Below, in pieces: positions 21,755 to 31,040 of a stretch of 32,674 nucleotides of DNA (positions are counted from its first letter, which is position 1; each line of letters begins with the position of its first letter). The DNA is from JAGMDK01 sp023128695. Its GTDB lineage: Bacteria > Planctomycetota > Phycisphaerae > UBA1845 > Fen-1342. The DNA lies in NCBI GenBank assembly GCA_030628805.1, contig DAOVQG010000015.1, forward strand, positions 1-32,674. The letters are read 5' to 3'. A program made the translations under genes and the position numbers. The notes under the pieces are model-generated. The model was not told the DNA's origin and did no database searches. It saw only the letters and a program-made list of their open reading frames with translations.

Positions 21755-22471
21755 GACCTATCTCCTCCGCGCGAGGGGCAGCGGCCCATCGCTGGTCCGA
21801 CTCCCTCTCGGTAAGCGGCAGAGCGGGGGGAGTAGTTTCACGGCCCCGATTTGTCAGTAGCTCCGGGAAGGATCTCACAGGCATGCCACACAGAGAGTCT
21901 CGGCGCACGCTGGCCAGCGCTCGCCGTGGGACCGTCCGCCGTCAGGCGCGGGCAATCTGGGCGGCGTGAAGGGAGCAAACCGCCTGCGAGTGTGCGCAAG
22001 AGTCGGCCTTTGCGCGATGCGGGAGGCAGGACAAACCGCAGAACGCGAGACTTTGAGACGACCGCGCCGAACCCACTGGTGCTGCTACGGTTACGGCGCG
22101 TGCCTCGGTCTCATGGCTTCCCCTGGTGCTGAGATTCCAGGATGCCGTTGGTGCGGAGACCGGCCCCGACCCGCACTCGGATCCGTGCGGGCAGCCGCGC
22201 CGACGACTTCCAGCTTGAGAGCTGAGAGTCATCTTTACAGCCGCGGCTAGGACGTTCCGCCCCCCGCATTGCTTCTGACTTACGCGCGGCCGGGTTCAGG
22301 ATGACGTCGTGCCGGTCGAAGAACACTCGGAGGACCGTCTTGTGCATTGCCGCCAACCAGCGCTTTACCTGCCTGGTTGCCCGTTTCTCGGCGTGGCCAC
22401 ACGACCAGGCCCCAACACTTCCAGCCTGTTAAGGCAGATTTGCACCCGTATCGGCGGCTGTAACTTGCCTG
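21755..22471. other. Gene-free stretch of 717 bp
   Basis: No convincing gene, RNA or repeat. A minus-strand frame near 22300-22410 (RQVKRWLAAMHKTVLRVFF) has protein-like composition but no start, ribosome site or family; it could be a relic. Confidence 0.4.
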
Positions 22472-25400
22472 CTAGCACGATCGCTCAGGTAATGGCAGTG
22501 GCGTAACAAAATCGTCGCGCATTCGAAACGCTGCCGATGAACCGTTTTCGACAAGCACGTCGAGCAGGTTCAGCACTGCGGCCCGCAGGTCGTGCTGGCT
22601 CTTGAGTTCCAGCGGCCTGCCGTACACATGCCGCTGAAGCAGAACTTCGAGTAGGAACATGGTATTGCGCTTGCAGAGCATTGGCTGAGCGTCGCCACTC
22701 TGTAGACGCCTCGTGATCCGAACAAACGCATCGGGAAGTGACTGCTCACCGACATAGTAGAGGAAGCGAACGTAGTCGTCCAGGACGGTCGCACAGGCCG
22801 GCAGATCCTCAAATAACGAGTGGATATGCCCTGCGTGCCCTTCCAGGCTTCGCCAGTGACGGACGTCTTTCTTCCACCACGAGCCCAGGAACATCGCGAA
22901 AATCAACTCTCCACCGGTGGGATGTTCTTCATCGATGCTCGCAAGCCAGGAGGCACACCGCACCTCATCCACAAAGAGCTTCCACAACAACCAGAACTGC
23001 GTCGTATTCGGCTGCCGATCTTCGACTCCGATGAGTCCCTGGATGAACCAGTGGACCTTGTCCGGGTGAGCTTCGATCGCACTGACAATCGGAGCGATAA
23101 TCGTCGTAGCTTGGGGGCCCGTTGTTCGAAGCACGAACTGCTCAAGCAACTGGAGCTGCGCAAGTTCCGATTCGTCGCTCCTCCCTCGATCGCCCGGTTG
23201 GTCTCGATTCCGCCGCCTGTCTTCATCCGCGTCCCACCACGCTACGAGCGTGCGTGCAGCTCGGCCGAACGTCTCGATGGCCGCGGGTTCGGCAGGCGCT
23301 TCGCCCAGAATCGCCAAGATTCGACCGGTCGCCTCGGCGCCAAACCATCGGTTTGCGTCATACACCTGTAGCGCGTCGTCCGGAATGCCCTTACCGTCAA
23401 AGAAGTGCTGACGGACGCTGGCGGCCGCAGCGGCTTCGGCTCGATCTACCCACCCTTCTTCCGAGAATTCCCCTTCACGGACTCGTCTACTTTGTTCCTC
23501 GTCAATCGCGTCCTGAACCACCTGTGCTTCGAAGGCGATTGCGTTGACACACCGTAGCGTCAATATCCGATCGATCAGCCACAGGTTCTTACCGACGCCC
23601 CATGCGGCGTACCACCGCACTTCATCCGTTGCATGGGTCAGTGCCGCCACGAATGCGTTGCGAACACGGATCTGCTGTCCCTCGGAAAGCGATTTTCCGA
23701 GCAGAGCAGACAGCACCCAGGCGCATGCGCGGTCGGCGGACAACTCGTTGCGTTGCATTCGCTCCATGCGTTCCCAGTTATCTTGCGTCCGTTCCACTTC
23801 AGAACAGACGCGGTCTACACACCAGCCCCGCTCGTCGTCTGTCATCTCCTTCCAATGGTCGCGAACGCTCACGGCGGCCACGTACTCCGGTCCACCGCGG
23901 CCTAGCTCGTTCTCGTCGACTCCGCTGGCCGCGCGGGCCTCCGCCAAGCGCTGGCGCCACTGGGCAGGATTGTGGGTTCCGTTCTGCTCCCCGCGAAAGA
24001 CACTGATCCCCCAGTTCAGAAGGCCGAGCCTGGCGTTCATCACTTGGTATTCGACGGCGCTGGTCGCGGTCATTTCCTCAATGTCTGGCTCAAGTGGACC
24101 CAGGTCGAGACGAATGCGCCGTGAACCCGCTGTCGCTGCTTCAGCTCCGTCCACCACATTCCGGTCTTCGGATGCCTCGTCGGCAGTGGTGTACTTCCGC
24201 AAGTCCATGCGGTGCATCGCGAGCCGCCAGATGCGATCTTCCTCGTTCTGTTCCTCCGGCGGCGGCATCGTTGCGCGGAGCCGATCTAGAACTTCATGTA
24301 CGCGGGGTGTGAGCGGCCCCATCTGTAGATTGGCAATCGCCGTCTCAAGATCATGACGACGGTGAGGCAATGCGTCTGCTTGCTTCCGTTCTCCCTCGTA
24401 AACCTCGTTCCCGCCGACCAATCGCGGCATCAGGCCCAGCAGTTTCGATGGTGCGCGCGCTTCGTTGACCAACCGGCTCTTGTCGAGCTGGATACACCAA
24501 CGGGAGTGCAGCAACACAAGAAGCGTCTCGCCCGCTGAATGCGGCGAAGCCGTCGCCGCGCTTGCCACGACCGCGGTCAGCGCGGCAGAGTCACTCCGTT
24601 GGAGAATGCTGAGGAGGGTCCCGTCCAATTGGCTCGGATGCGCCTCCGCTATCTCAAGAAGCCACCGCTCCAGCGCCATGAGAAGGCACTGCAGGACGTA
24701 GGGCCCCACCGACATTCCTCGGTACAGCCCCCAAAGCCGGCCGTTGCACCACTGCGTCTTTGACGATCCGTCCACGAAGGTCAGCGTTCTTTCGAATGGC
24801 GACTCGACATACTCCTCCCGTACCCTCGGGTGTGCGTACCAGTCGGCACTGTGGTTGAAGACCGTGATGACAAAGTCAAGGCCTTCCTGGGGATGATGTC
24901 GCAGGAGCGGGAGAAACGGCCCGCGGTAGGCGCTGGCCGGAAAGAAATCGTGGCTCCTCCCGTGTTTGATGCCGAATAGGGTCTCAAGTTCCAGATCACT
25001 GCCGTGCCCCCAGCGGTCTCGAAGGTCCTCCTCAGAGCAAAGCAGGTAGTCAGTGGCGGCTGGCACCACGACCCCGGGCAGGTCTCGGGCCGCCGGCATG
25101 CCTTCCATGCCTTCGAAGACAATCTCTCGGAGGTCGTCTGCCACCCGATCTCGCTCCACCTCGTCGCGGCTTCCCTGCAGAAGCGCGGCGAAGCGATCGC
25201 GATCGGCATTCGGAATCTTGGCGATAACCTGTAGCGTCCGCTTTCGTTGGTCCTCTGAACGGTAGTTATCGAAGGCTGGGAGCAGGCAGTGGGCAATCAC
25301 TGCGGCGGACGCTGCCCCATCCGGGTACGGGCACTGCCACGAAACCCCACCAGCCCAGTCCTCAATGAACGCGAGGAGTAGAGACCGGTCGGTCGCGGTG

Positions 25401-27613
25401 AATGAGTCGGGATGGGTCTGCACCAAGCGAAGGATACAGGCCCACGCCGGCCCGTCCGGCACGTTGAAGAACGAGGCATGGGCTGCACTTGGTTTCAACC
25501 AGGTGGGCGTCGTCACGCAGGCGACCCGCAACAGGTGGATCACGCGCCGGAGGAGTTGCTTGTCATCCGCAAAGAGCTCCTCGCGGTGCCTCGCCAGAAA
25601 CGCCGCTGAAGACGGTGAGCGGAGCAGCGAGACGAGTGTGTCGTCCCGGAACTGGGCGGGCAGCCGCGCCTCACGCACGACGGCCTGGAACAACCCATCC
25701 GCGGTCGCAGGATCCCGCTCCACTAGCTCGCTCGCCCACTTGCGGTACGTTCGACGTACGGCAGGATGCGTCCCCAGGACGGCGGATAGCTCCCCGGCTG
25801 AACCGTGGTGCGTCGCGTACTGCTCGTCAATCCACTGGAGAATCGCCCAGTCCTCGAGGACGTCGTGAGCGGGGGCCACCAAGACGGCGCTCTCCCGGGA
25901 CGACACTATGAGGGAATCCCTGCGCAGCACGTCGACGACGTCGGCATCAAGGTCGCCGCACGGGGCGTACAAAGTGAGTGCCTGGGCCCGTCGCAACGCG
26001 ATCTGCACGAACGCCTCCTCGCGCCGCCGCGGCATCCCGCCGGCCGGCCGGAGGTCGGCTCGAACGATTTCCCGCCAGAAGATCGCCCGGAACTCCCGCT
26101 CGCTCTGGGGCAGTGGGTGCTCCTTCGACCACGGGATCTGGAGAGCCTTGTCGAGGACGTAGGGGTTGCGCAATAGGCGGCGCAGGTTTGTGTCCGCTAA
26201 GGGGCGGGCCAGCGTTGGGTAGGCGGCCTCAACTTCCTGCAACTCCGTGTCGTCCAGGACGGGGACCGAGACGACGGCATGACCGACGCTCGCTGACCCC
26301 AGGAAGCAAGCACGGACAAGATCGGCGGAGTAGTCGCGGCAGGTCAAGATAACCTGCCAGCTCTTATCTCTCGACACCAGCATCAGGAGGTCCGCAAAGG
26401 CGTCGCGGGTGGACGCCTCGAGGAGGCGTTCGACGCTCTCGACGAGTATCACCTTACGGCCCTGTCCCGCCAGGATCGCGCTAAGCATATTCGCGCTTGC
26501 CGGGATCTGATTCGCTTGCAGGGTCTCGTCGAGGTGGGCTCGTACGAATTCCTCCGCTCGGAAGCTGAACGTGAAATGATCGGCAGTGAGTACGCCGATG
26601 ACGTCCTTTGCGACCCCGGACTTCCCGCTGCCTGCGGCCCCTGTCATCAGAACTACCTGGGCAGACTCCAGATTTTCGATGACTTGCTGGACTAATTGGC
26701 CTCGGACCAAATGAAGATTGGTGCCGATCGTGGCCCGAATGCCCTCGAGGATGAGCGCGGAGTGGTCGCTCAGTGCCCGCAACGCCCGCTCTTCAGGCTG
26801 CCCGACCGGCGAATGGCGCTGCCGCACTGCTTCGGGAAGATCGTCGCGCGAGAAGCTACGCGCTTCTGGCATCCCTTCGGCAACCTCCTGAAGCAGGGCA
26901 TTCCAGGTTGCCTCGGCAGCGCCCATAGCGTCCTGACCCCGCGCCGTATGGACGAGCAGCGTTTTGACCATCGCCTCGGTCTGGCGGGTGGCGGTGTTCA
27001 AGTCCAAACTCAGGATGTGCAAGACTCGGAGAAACGGCCAGAGCTGGGCAGCGGAAATGCTCTTCCCTTCGAACTCTCCGATGATCTTCCGGATCACGTC
27101 GCAGTAGTGAACCGTCTTGGCGCTGAGGAAACCGGAGGTTGCCAAGCGGGCCTCAAACTCATCGGCATCGCGGGCAGCTCGGGAGCAATCCAGGAGCCCC
27201 GAGAAGTGGTCGAGCAACGTGTTCGTCCCGCGGAGCGTAACGAGAGCGAAGCGGTCGACCACCGGCGAGAACTTCTCGCCGTTCTTATAGTCCTTCCAGA
27301 AATCCTGGACCGCCTTCCTGCACTCCTCATCCGTCGCGCTGACGGTGAAGCTGCGCTTCACCTGACCGAGCAGCTTCCAATGGAGTCCGGAGCCATTGTC
27401 CCCAATCACCAGGAAGTCGTCGGTGCTGTAGCCGAGGCGCTCAGTTTGGAGACACACTTCGACCACCGCACAGTCACGCAAAATGGGAGGGATGCCCCGC
27501 ACGAGAAGCAGGGCCAGCCAGTACGCATCGACGTGTTGTTCAAAAAACGTGCCGGCCCCGCCGGTTGCTTCTGCACTTGAGACCCTTCCTGCCTGTCTTG
27601 CGGTCGCAGCCAT
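22472..27613 (-). CDS. Giant STAND NTPase with N-terminal nuclease-like domain; candidate antiviral protein
   Basis: A 1713-aa protein. The ATG at 27613 (MAATARQAGRVSS) with AAGGA upstream is preferred to a TTG 72 nt earlier. Residues about 20-120 look like a Cap4/DUF4297-type nuclease: GYSTDDFLVI (Asp65/66) followed by GQVKRSFT (Gln83, Lys85), a D...QxK form of the PD-(D/E)XK site. The NTPase follows: Walker A GAAGSGKS (325-332), Walker B-like KVILVES (387-393), LTCRDYSADL (423-432), and AHDVLEDWAIL (582-592). Residues 600-1713 are helical repeats, as in sensor domains. Nuclease-STAND-repeat architecture is that of Avs and related NLR-like phage-defence proteins. The target is unknown. The gene stands alone. 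Confidence 0.8.
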   Translation of the reverse strand: MAATARQAGRVSSAEATGGAGTFFEQHVDAYWLALLLVRGIPPILRDCAVVEVCLQTERLGYSTDDFLVIGDNGSGLHWKLLGQVKRSFTVSATDEECRKAVQDFWKDYKNGEKFSPVVDRFALVTLRGTNTLLDHFSGLLDCSRAARDADEFEARLATSGFLSAKTVHYCDVIRKIIGEFEGKSISAAQLWPFLRVLHILSLDLNTATRQTEAMVKTLLVHTARGQDAMGAAEATWNALLQEVAEGMPEARSFSRDDLPEAVRQRHSPVGQPEERALRALSDHSALILEGIRATIGTNLHLVRGQLVQQVIENLESAQVVLMTGAAGSGKSGVAKDVIGVLTADHFTFSFRAEEFVRAHLDETLQANQIPASANMLSAILAGQGRKVILVESVERLLEASTRDAFADLLMLVSRDKSWQVILTCRDYSADLVRACFLGSASVGHAVVSVPVLDDTELQEVEAAYPTLARPLADTNLRRLLRNPYVLDKALQIPWSKEHPLPQSEREFRAIFWREIVRADLRPAGGMPRRREEAFVQIALRRAQALTLYAPCGDLDADVVDVLRRDSLIVSSRESAVLVAPAHDVLEDWAILQWIDEQYATHHGSAGELSAVLGTHPAVRRTYRKWASELVERDPATADGLFQAVVREARLPAQFRDDTLVSLLRSPSSAAFLARHREELFADDKQLLRRVIHLLRVACVTTPTWLKPSAAHASFFNVPDGPAWACILRLVQTHPDSFTATDRSLLLAFIEDWAGGVSWQCPYPDGAASAAVIAHCLLPAFDNYRSEDQRKRTLQVIAKIPNADRDRFAALLQGSRDEVERDRVADDLREIVFEGMEGMPAARDLPGVVVPAATDYLLCSEEDLRDRWGHGSDLELETLFGIKHGRSHDFFPASAYRGPFLPLLRHHPQEGLDFVITVFNHSADWYAHPRVREEYVESPFERTLTFVDGSSKTQWCNGRLWGLYRGMSVGPYVLQCLLMALERWLLEIAEAHPSQLDGTLLSILQRSDSAALTAVVASAATASPHSAGETLLVLLHSRWCIQLDKSRLVNEARAPSKLLGLMPRLVGGNEVYEGERKQADALPHRRHDLETAIANLQMGPLTPRVHEVLDRLRATMPPPEEQNEEDRIWRLAMHRMDLRKYTTADEASEDRNVVDGAEAATAGSRRIRLDLGPLEPDIEEMTATSAVEYQVMNARLGLLNWGISVFRGEQNGTHNPAQWRQRLAEARAASGVDENELGRGGPEYVAAVSVRDHWKEMTDDERGWCVDRVCSEVERTQDNWERMERMQRNELSADRACAWVLSALLGKSLSEGQQIRVRNAFVAALTHATDEVRWYAAWGVGKNLWLIDRILTLRCVNAIAFEAQVVQDAIDEEQSRRVREGEFSEEGWVDRAEAAAAASVRQHFFDGKGIPDDALQVYDANRWFGAEATGRILAILGEAPAEPAAIETFGRAARTLVAWWDADEDRRRNRDQPGDRGRSDESELAQLQLLEQFVLRTTGPQATTIIAPIVSAIEAHPDKVHWFIQGLIGVEDRQPNTTQFWLLWKLFVDEVRCASWLASIDEEHPTGGELIFAMFLGSWWKKDVRHWRSLEGHAGHIHSLFEDLPACATVLDDYVRFLYYVGEQSLPDAFVRITRRLQSGDAQPMLCKRNTMFLLEVLLQRHVYGRPLELKSQHDLRAAVLNLLDVLVENGSSAAFRMRDDFVTPLPLPERSC

Positions 27614-28243
27614 GCTGATCAGTTCCTTCAACTTACGTCGAATTCTCTCTCGCACTATTGGAGTGGAGCAACGTCCCAAGGTCAATCTCGATCAGGTGGA
27701 TCGCGAGTTTCATGAAGCGCCCGGCGTAGTTGTACGGACGTCAACCGGTTTCGTTCCGGAGCCCGATCGTGTCCGACGTATCACCCTGAAGCTTGCGAGG
27801 CGCCGTGCTGCCTTCGAGCACAACGAACGCGCCGATGAGCCGATGTGCATTACCCTCATGCCATTCACGACGATGAGCGGTGACCGGCGCGCAGCATTCC
27901 AGCGGGAGCGACTCGACCCAGCCCGGCATGTACCGATACGCCCCGAGTCTGGGCGCACAGGAATCCCAGCCTGCACCGCTGGAAGTCGTGAGACGAGGGC
28001 CGCATCGGCCAGCTGGCGGCGTACGGGGGGATCGGGACCAAAGCCGCCGACCTCCGGCGTCAAGCATCAGAGAACTCCGACATCCGTGGGTCTCTCTGGA
28101 CAGCTTCTATCGCCATGTGCGCATTGAATCGCCAGCGCGCGAAGGTGCCGGTGGATCTGCTTGAACATCAAGAACCGTAGCTTCGGCTGCACTCCGGTGG
28201 AAAACGGCCGCGTTGAAAGGTAGACTGCTCCGGTGGGAGCCCG
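27614..28243. other. Gene-free stretch of 630 bp
   Basis: Several overlapping open frames of GC-rich composition are present on both strands, none with a ribosome site or family. A minus-strand frame at 27741-27940 (WHEGNAHRLIGAFVVLEG) looks protein-like and may be a relic. Confidence 0.35.
28227..28240 (+). promoter_or_regulatory. Hairpin covering the ribosome site of the DUF6398-like gene
   Basis: GCTCC-GGTG-GGAGC directly precedes the start codon at 28244 and contains the only ribosome-site-like sequence (GGGAG), so folding would hide it. Confidence 0.4.
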
Positions 28244-28558
28244 ATGATGGATGTGACGAACCAGGATTGTGAACTGGCGTGCCGCGAGCTGCTGGAACGC
28301 TTCTTCGCCGACCATCACAACGCAGCGCTGCAAAAACGCGCCCTGAAGGCGCTGCGTTTTCTGGCCGCTGGCGACAAGCCACTGGCCGGGAAGCCTGCGG
28401 GCTGGGCGGCCGGGATCATCTACGCGGTGGCCAACCGAGACCGGCAGGCTTGCGGCGTGCCCGGACTGCTCAACAGCGACTTCGAGGCGTTCTTCGGCGT
28501 TTCGATGGGGACGATCCGCAAACGCGCGGCGCAGATCGAGGAGTTACTGGATTGGTGA
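28244..28558 (+). CDS. DUF6398-like helical protein
   Basis: A 104-aa protein, MMDVTNQDCELACRELLERF..., fully helical. The pattern LAGKPAGWAAGIIYAVANRD, then LNSDFEAFFGVSMGTIRKRA matches the DUF6398 family (short proteins with a WAAGIVYAL-type helix). The arrangement recalls a TFIIB-like cyclin repeat with a helix-turn-helix at the end (VSMGTIRKRAAQI). A nucleic-acid-binding role is possible but unproven. It stands alone and divergently oriented to the STAND gene. Confidence 0.75.
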   Translation: MMDVTNQDCELACRELLERFFADHHNAALQKRALKALRFLAAGDKPLAGKPAGWAAGIIYAVANRDRQACGVPGLLNSDFEAFFGVSMGTIRKRAAQIEELLDW

Positions 28559-29348
28559 CGCCGGGTGCCGTGAAGGTGATCCCCGTGATCATCCGCGCCC
28601 GGGACGTTCACGCCCGATCCCCGTCAGACCTTCGGCTGCAAACCGCGGCCGCAGTAGTAGCAGGCTCGTGATGCACCCGCAAGCCGTTCAGCCGGCGACG
28701 CCCTGGGCGGCAGACCCCGATGTGGGCCCACGGCTGTCGACTCCCAACCAACGCCGCCGGAGATACGTTGGCCACGGGGGGCCGCGCACGGTGCCAAGCC
28801 CGCTTGGAACCTCTTGCGGGCGACAGATATAGCCCTCTCCACAGGTCCCCATGAGCCGGAAGGCTCCCTCGAACCCGTTGCAGCAGAGCCGGTTGAGACG
28901 CGGGCCACTGGCCATCGACAAGGGGAGGCCAGCCTCAACAACCTCTGCCCGAGTGACCCAGTGACCGCCTCACGATGGCTGATGGGTTTATTTCAGGGCG
29001 CTTTATCGGTAGGATGGGACAGATACGCTGACCCGGCAGCTTCGGCGGGCGCGACGACCTATCAGGGGCCTGGGCACCGCCATCAAAGGCGGCTCCAAAG
29101 AGGGGCCGGAGCCCGCCGCACCTCATCGGAACTACCAGACCAGCGGCACAAAGAACGTTCGCGCCCGGCAGGCGGTTGGAACCGCGGCCCCCGGCCGGAG
29201 GTTGCCGGCCGATGGGGAGCGCTCGGTCACCCGGCGGCCCCCGTGATGTCGCGGACGCTACGGTAGGGTGAGCCGGCGCTGGCCTGATCAGGCGGCTCGC
29301 ACAACTCGGAGAGCTAACCTCTCCATTTCAAGAAGGAGGCGATCGAAG
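28559..29348. other. Gene-free stretch of 790 bp
   Basis: No gene is supported. There is a palindrome CCGGCC...GGCCGG type hairpin near 29192-29211 and a TTTATTTC/CTTTATCGG AT-rich pair around 28986-29010 that might include a promoter for the LamG genes. A 55-codon plus-strand frame from 28672 lacks a ribosome site. Confidence 0.4.
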
Positions 29349-31040
29349 ATGATTCGGGCTACCTCGAACGCACTGTATCTTCTGACATCAATCGTTGTTC
29401 TTACGACTGCCACGTTGCCGTTGGCTCATGGCCAGAGCCCCGACGAAGGGCTTGTTCTTTTTCTCAGGTTCGACGAGGGAGTCGGCGGAACGGTGGCCGA
29501 CTACTCGGTGTACGACAACGACGGCACCATCTACGAAGCAACGTGGACCGCAGGGCACTCGGGGAGCGGCCTCGACTTCGACGGCCAGGACGACTACGTC
29601 GTCGTAGCTGACTCGCCGAGTCTTCACATCGCAGGCGACATAACCGTCGAAGCATGGGTGAGCAAGCGAGGAGAAGGCGCACACAATGTCCTGATCAAAT
29701 ACGAGCCGTATTCAACCCCGTATTTTCATCTGGGCGTGCAAGATTGCGCACACTTTCATGTGAGGAACAGTGACGGCGTGGACGGGCACGTGAGTGGGGG
29801 GACCGGGCTCGCAGACAGCGGGTGGCACCATGTCGTGGGTGTTCGCGATACTAACTCCGGAACGCTCGCTGTGTACGTTGATGGGGAACCAAAGGGGATC
29901 GCCCCTGATCCCGGCGGCAGTATACTGAACAACAGGGCCCTCAAGATCGGGAAATTCTACGGTGGGGCCGAGACCCCGTTTGATGGGTTGATCGACGAAG
30001 TTCGCATCTACAACCGCGCGCTCAGCGACATGGAGATCCGGGCGAACTACGCCGGCCTCGTCGGTTGTTGGCGTCTAGACAGCGGTGGCGGCGTGGTAGC
30101 CTACGACAGCAGCAGCCACGGCAATGATGGCGACATCTCGGGAGCGGAATGGAGCGCTGGCATCTCCGGGACGGCGCTCGACTTCAACCCGGACGGTGAT
30201 TTCATTCTGATTCCCCATTCGCCGAGCCTCTGTATCGGCCGGGACGTGACGGTCAGCGCTTGGGTCAACAAACGAGGCACGGCGTCGAACAACATTGTCA
30301 TCAAGTACGAACCATACTCGGCGCCAACGTTCAAACTTGGCGCTGGCGCAACGGCGAACTTTTACGTGCGAAACGCTGACGCGCAGGCTAACTCTGCGTC
30401 CGGTGTAACGAGTCTTGGTGATACGGGATGGCACCACGTAGTTGGCGTGCGCGACACGACTGCCGGAACCCTTATGGTGTACATTGATGGTGTTCTGGAA
30501 GGCGAGGCCGATGATCCGGGTGGGAGCATTCTGAACGACAGGATACTAAAAATAGGCAAGTACTTTGGCGGCGCTGAGATGCCGTTTGATGGCGTGATTG
30601 ACGAGGTTTACATCTACAACCGAGCGCTGAGCGCCGAGGAGATCGCGGACCTGTATTGGAGCGTCCGGCCGGACCCGCAGGAGGACACGACCGAGGGCGA
30701 CCAGACCGACGTGTCCGGCACGAGCAGCGACCCGGTCAACACGGCCACGGGGAGCTTCTTTCATCAGGAGACGGATTTGTCGATCCCGTCGCGTGGGATG
30801 CCCTTGACGTTCACCCGGTACTACAACAGCAAGGCCGCTGCATCGGGGCGTAAGGTAGCCAAGTCCAAACAGGCGCCGCCGCAGCGCCAGACAGCCACAT
30901 CCCAGCCAGCGAGCAAGAAGCACGGCGAGCAGGCGGGCATCGATGCCACGAAGCACGACGAGCCCGCTACCGCCAAAGACCAGAAGCAACCCGCCGGCTC
31001 GTTCCAGGCCCGGCCCAACACGAAGGAGCAGAGCAAATGA
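29349..31040 (+). CDS. Secreted double-LamG protein ending in an RHS stub
   Basis: A 563-aa protein; AAGGAGG lies nine bases before the ATG, and the frame upstream of it is not needed. A signal peptide occupies residues 1-28 (ending LPLAHGQ). Two LamG/concanavalin-like domains follow, about 29-235 and 236-437, each with LDFDGQDDYV- or LDFNPDGDFI-type strands, AWVSKRGEG or AWVNKRGTA, and FDGLIDEVRIYNRALS at the end. Residues 438-499 hold TSSDPVNTATGSFF...LTFTRYYNS, the beginning of the DUF6531 module that starts RHS/YD-repeat proteins. The expected RHS repeats are missing; instead a lysine/glutamine/alanine-rich tail ends the protein. LamG domains usually bind carbohydrate or protein at the cell surface. 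The stop overlaps the next start. Confidence 0.8.
   Translation: MIRATSNALYLLTSIVVLTTATLPLAHGQSPDEGLVLFLRFDEGVGGTVADYSVYDNDGTIYEATWTAGHSGSGLDFDGQDDYVVVADSPSLHIAGDITVEAWVSKRGEGAHNVLIKYEPYSTPYFHLGVQDCAHFHVRNSDGVDGHVSGGTGLADSGWHHVVGVRDTNSGTLAVYVDGEPKGIAPDPGGSILNNRALKIGKFYGGAETPFDGLIDEVRIYNRALSDMEIRANYAGLVGCWRLDSGGGVVAYDSSSHGNDGDISGAEWSAGISGTALDFNPDGDFILIPHSPSLCIGRDVTVSAWVNKRGTASNNIVIKYEPYSAPTFKLGAGATANFYVRNADAQANSASGVTSLGDTGWHHVVGVRDTTAGTLMVYIDGVLEGEADDPGGSILNDRILKIGKYFGGAEMPFDGVIDEVYIYNRALSAEEIADLYWSVRPDPQEDTTEGDQTDVSGTSSDPVNTATGSFFHQETDLSIPSRGMPLTFTRYYNSKAAASGRKVAKSKQAPPQRQTATSQPASKKHGEQAGIDATKHDEPATAKDQKQPAGSFQARPNTKEQSK

Noticed and set aside
22111..22410. Minus-strand frame with RQVKRWLAAMHKTVLRVFF, possible integrase relic
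   Set aside because: No start codon with a ribosome site, a stop just upstream, and no recombinase catalytic residues visible.
26696..27580. Plus-strand 294-codon frame opposite the STAND gene, and similar long frames at 23544-24356
   Set aside because: They are antisense shadows of a gene with clear domain motifs, favoured by high GC content.
27741..28067. Minus-strand 108-codon frame
   Set aside because: No ribosome site or family; competing frames are equally long in this GC-rich stretch.
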